A stretch of DNA of 6,131 bases from Erythrobacter sp. (GTDB taxonomy: Bacteria > Pseudomonadota > Alphaproteobacteria > Sphingomonadales > Sphingomonadaceae): contig JABSPI010000041.1 of assembly GCA_013214365.1 (NCBI GenBank), positions 1-6,131 on the forward strand, given 5' to 3'. The position numbers and the translations under genes are program-made. Of the stretch, positions 5,862 to 6,131 are shown piece by piece. The number at the start of each line of letters is the position of its first letter. Position 1 is the stretch's first letter. Below the pieces are notes generated by a model. It saw only the letters and a list, made by a program, of their open reading frames with translations, was not told the DNA's origin and ran no database searches.

Positions 5862-6131
5862 GGCGCGGTCGCGGGCCGCTTCGTCCGGTTCTGGCGCGGC
5901 GGTTTCATCATAATCTTCGGGGATGAGATAGAGCGGGCAGGGCAGCGAGCCGGCATTGGCGGCAAAGTGCGACACCAGCGGCCCGGGCGATTTACCGCGC
6001 GCCGCGCCCAGAACCATCGCGCTGAGATCTTTTTGCCCTTCGATAAATTGGCTGACCAATTTGGGGCCATTGCCGATTTTGACCGAGATCGAGGGCATGA
6101 TCCCGCTTTCCTGCAACAGATCGCCCGCCAC
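5835..6131 (-). CDS. Universal stress protein (UspA family), C-terminal part (5' end outside window)
   Basis: The last 98 codons of a cytoplasmic UspA-domain protein; the family binds nucleotides in many members and is linked to stress survival. The frame is open to the right edge, so the GTG at 6131-6129 is probably an internal valine. Visible residues cover the second half of the fold: SISVKIGNGPKLVSQFIEG (an alpha/beta unit), SAMVLGAARGKSPGPLVSHF, then NAGSLPCPLYLIP, the typical closing Gly-Ser and last strand. The glycine spacing (G42, G46, then G61-S62 counted from the edge) does not match the classical G-2x-G-9x-G-S/T ATP motif exactly, so ATP binding is uncertain. After the domain comes a 27-residue acidic, Ala/Pro/Asp-rich tail (EDYDETAAPEPDE...PDAT), probably disordered. 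The gene converges on rnr with a 52-bp gap. Its stop lies in a tandemly duplicated segment, suggesting the C-terminus length varies between relatives. Confidence 0.87.
   Translation of the reverse strand: MAGDLLQESGIMPSISVKIGNGPKLVSQFIEGQKDLSAMVLGAARGKSPGPLVSHFAANAGSLPCPLYLIPEDYDETAAPEPDEAARDRASDPAPDAT

Noticed and set aside
1..6131. CRISPR array, tRNA/rRNA, insertion sequence, phage, toxin-antitoxin or defence genes
   Set aside because: No spaced identical repeats, cloverleaf-like segments, transposase or integrase motifs, or small paired ORFs with family marks were seen; codon style looks uniform across the window.

Overview
The window is a GC-rich stretch of a bacterial chromosome carrying ordinary housekeeping genes. 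The gene families point to an alphaproteobacterium, most likely of the order Sphingomonadales and perhaps Erythrobacteraceae. The clues are a PhaR-type polyhydroxyalkanoate regulator, an archaeal/eukaryotic-type prolyl-tRNA synthetase of about 514 residues opening with an IRHALNVKREDDF-like segment, a DUF805 membrane protein and a sphingomonad-like universal stress protein. This placement is inference from remembered family resemblance; no database search was possible.

Layout, left to right. (1) 1-348 (+): the last 115 codons of alanine racemase (alr), cut by the window edge. (2) 349-458: a spacer with a dense cluster of TGC/GCA triplets and a small perfect palindrome, a plausible operator for the next gene. 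(3) 459-1073 (+): phaR. (4) 1145-2689 (+): proS, for which a GTG start with a good ribosome binding site fits better than the upstream ATG at 1106. (5) 2690-2843: a spacer with degenerate 12-bp tandem repeats followed by a perfect 7-bp-stem hairpin just before the next ribosome binding site. (6) 2844-3458 (+): a DUF805 inner-membrane protein. (7) 3458-5782 (+): ribonuclease R (rnr), sharing one base with the DUF805 stop (TGATG), so the two are probably translationally coupled. (8) 5783-5834: a short convergent spacer with a hairpin and a 31-bp imperfect tandem duplication. (9) 5835-6131 (-): the C-terminal part of a UspA-family protein, cut by the right edge.

The genes serve cell-wall precursor supply (D-alanine), carbon-storage regulation, tRNA charging, RNA decay and stress response. 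They do not form one pathway. The only clear operon-like unit is DUF805-rnr. No RNA gene, CRISPR array, insertion sequence, phage gene or defence cassette was seen, and no new multi-gene system. The points most worth a second look are non-coding: the TGC-rich region before phaR, the repeat/hairpin/short-ORF leader before DUF805, and the duplicated end of the usp gene. In proS, the degenerate C-terminal zinc site is also notable.
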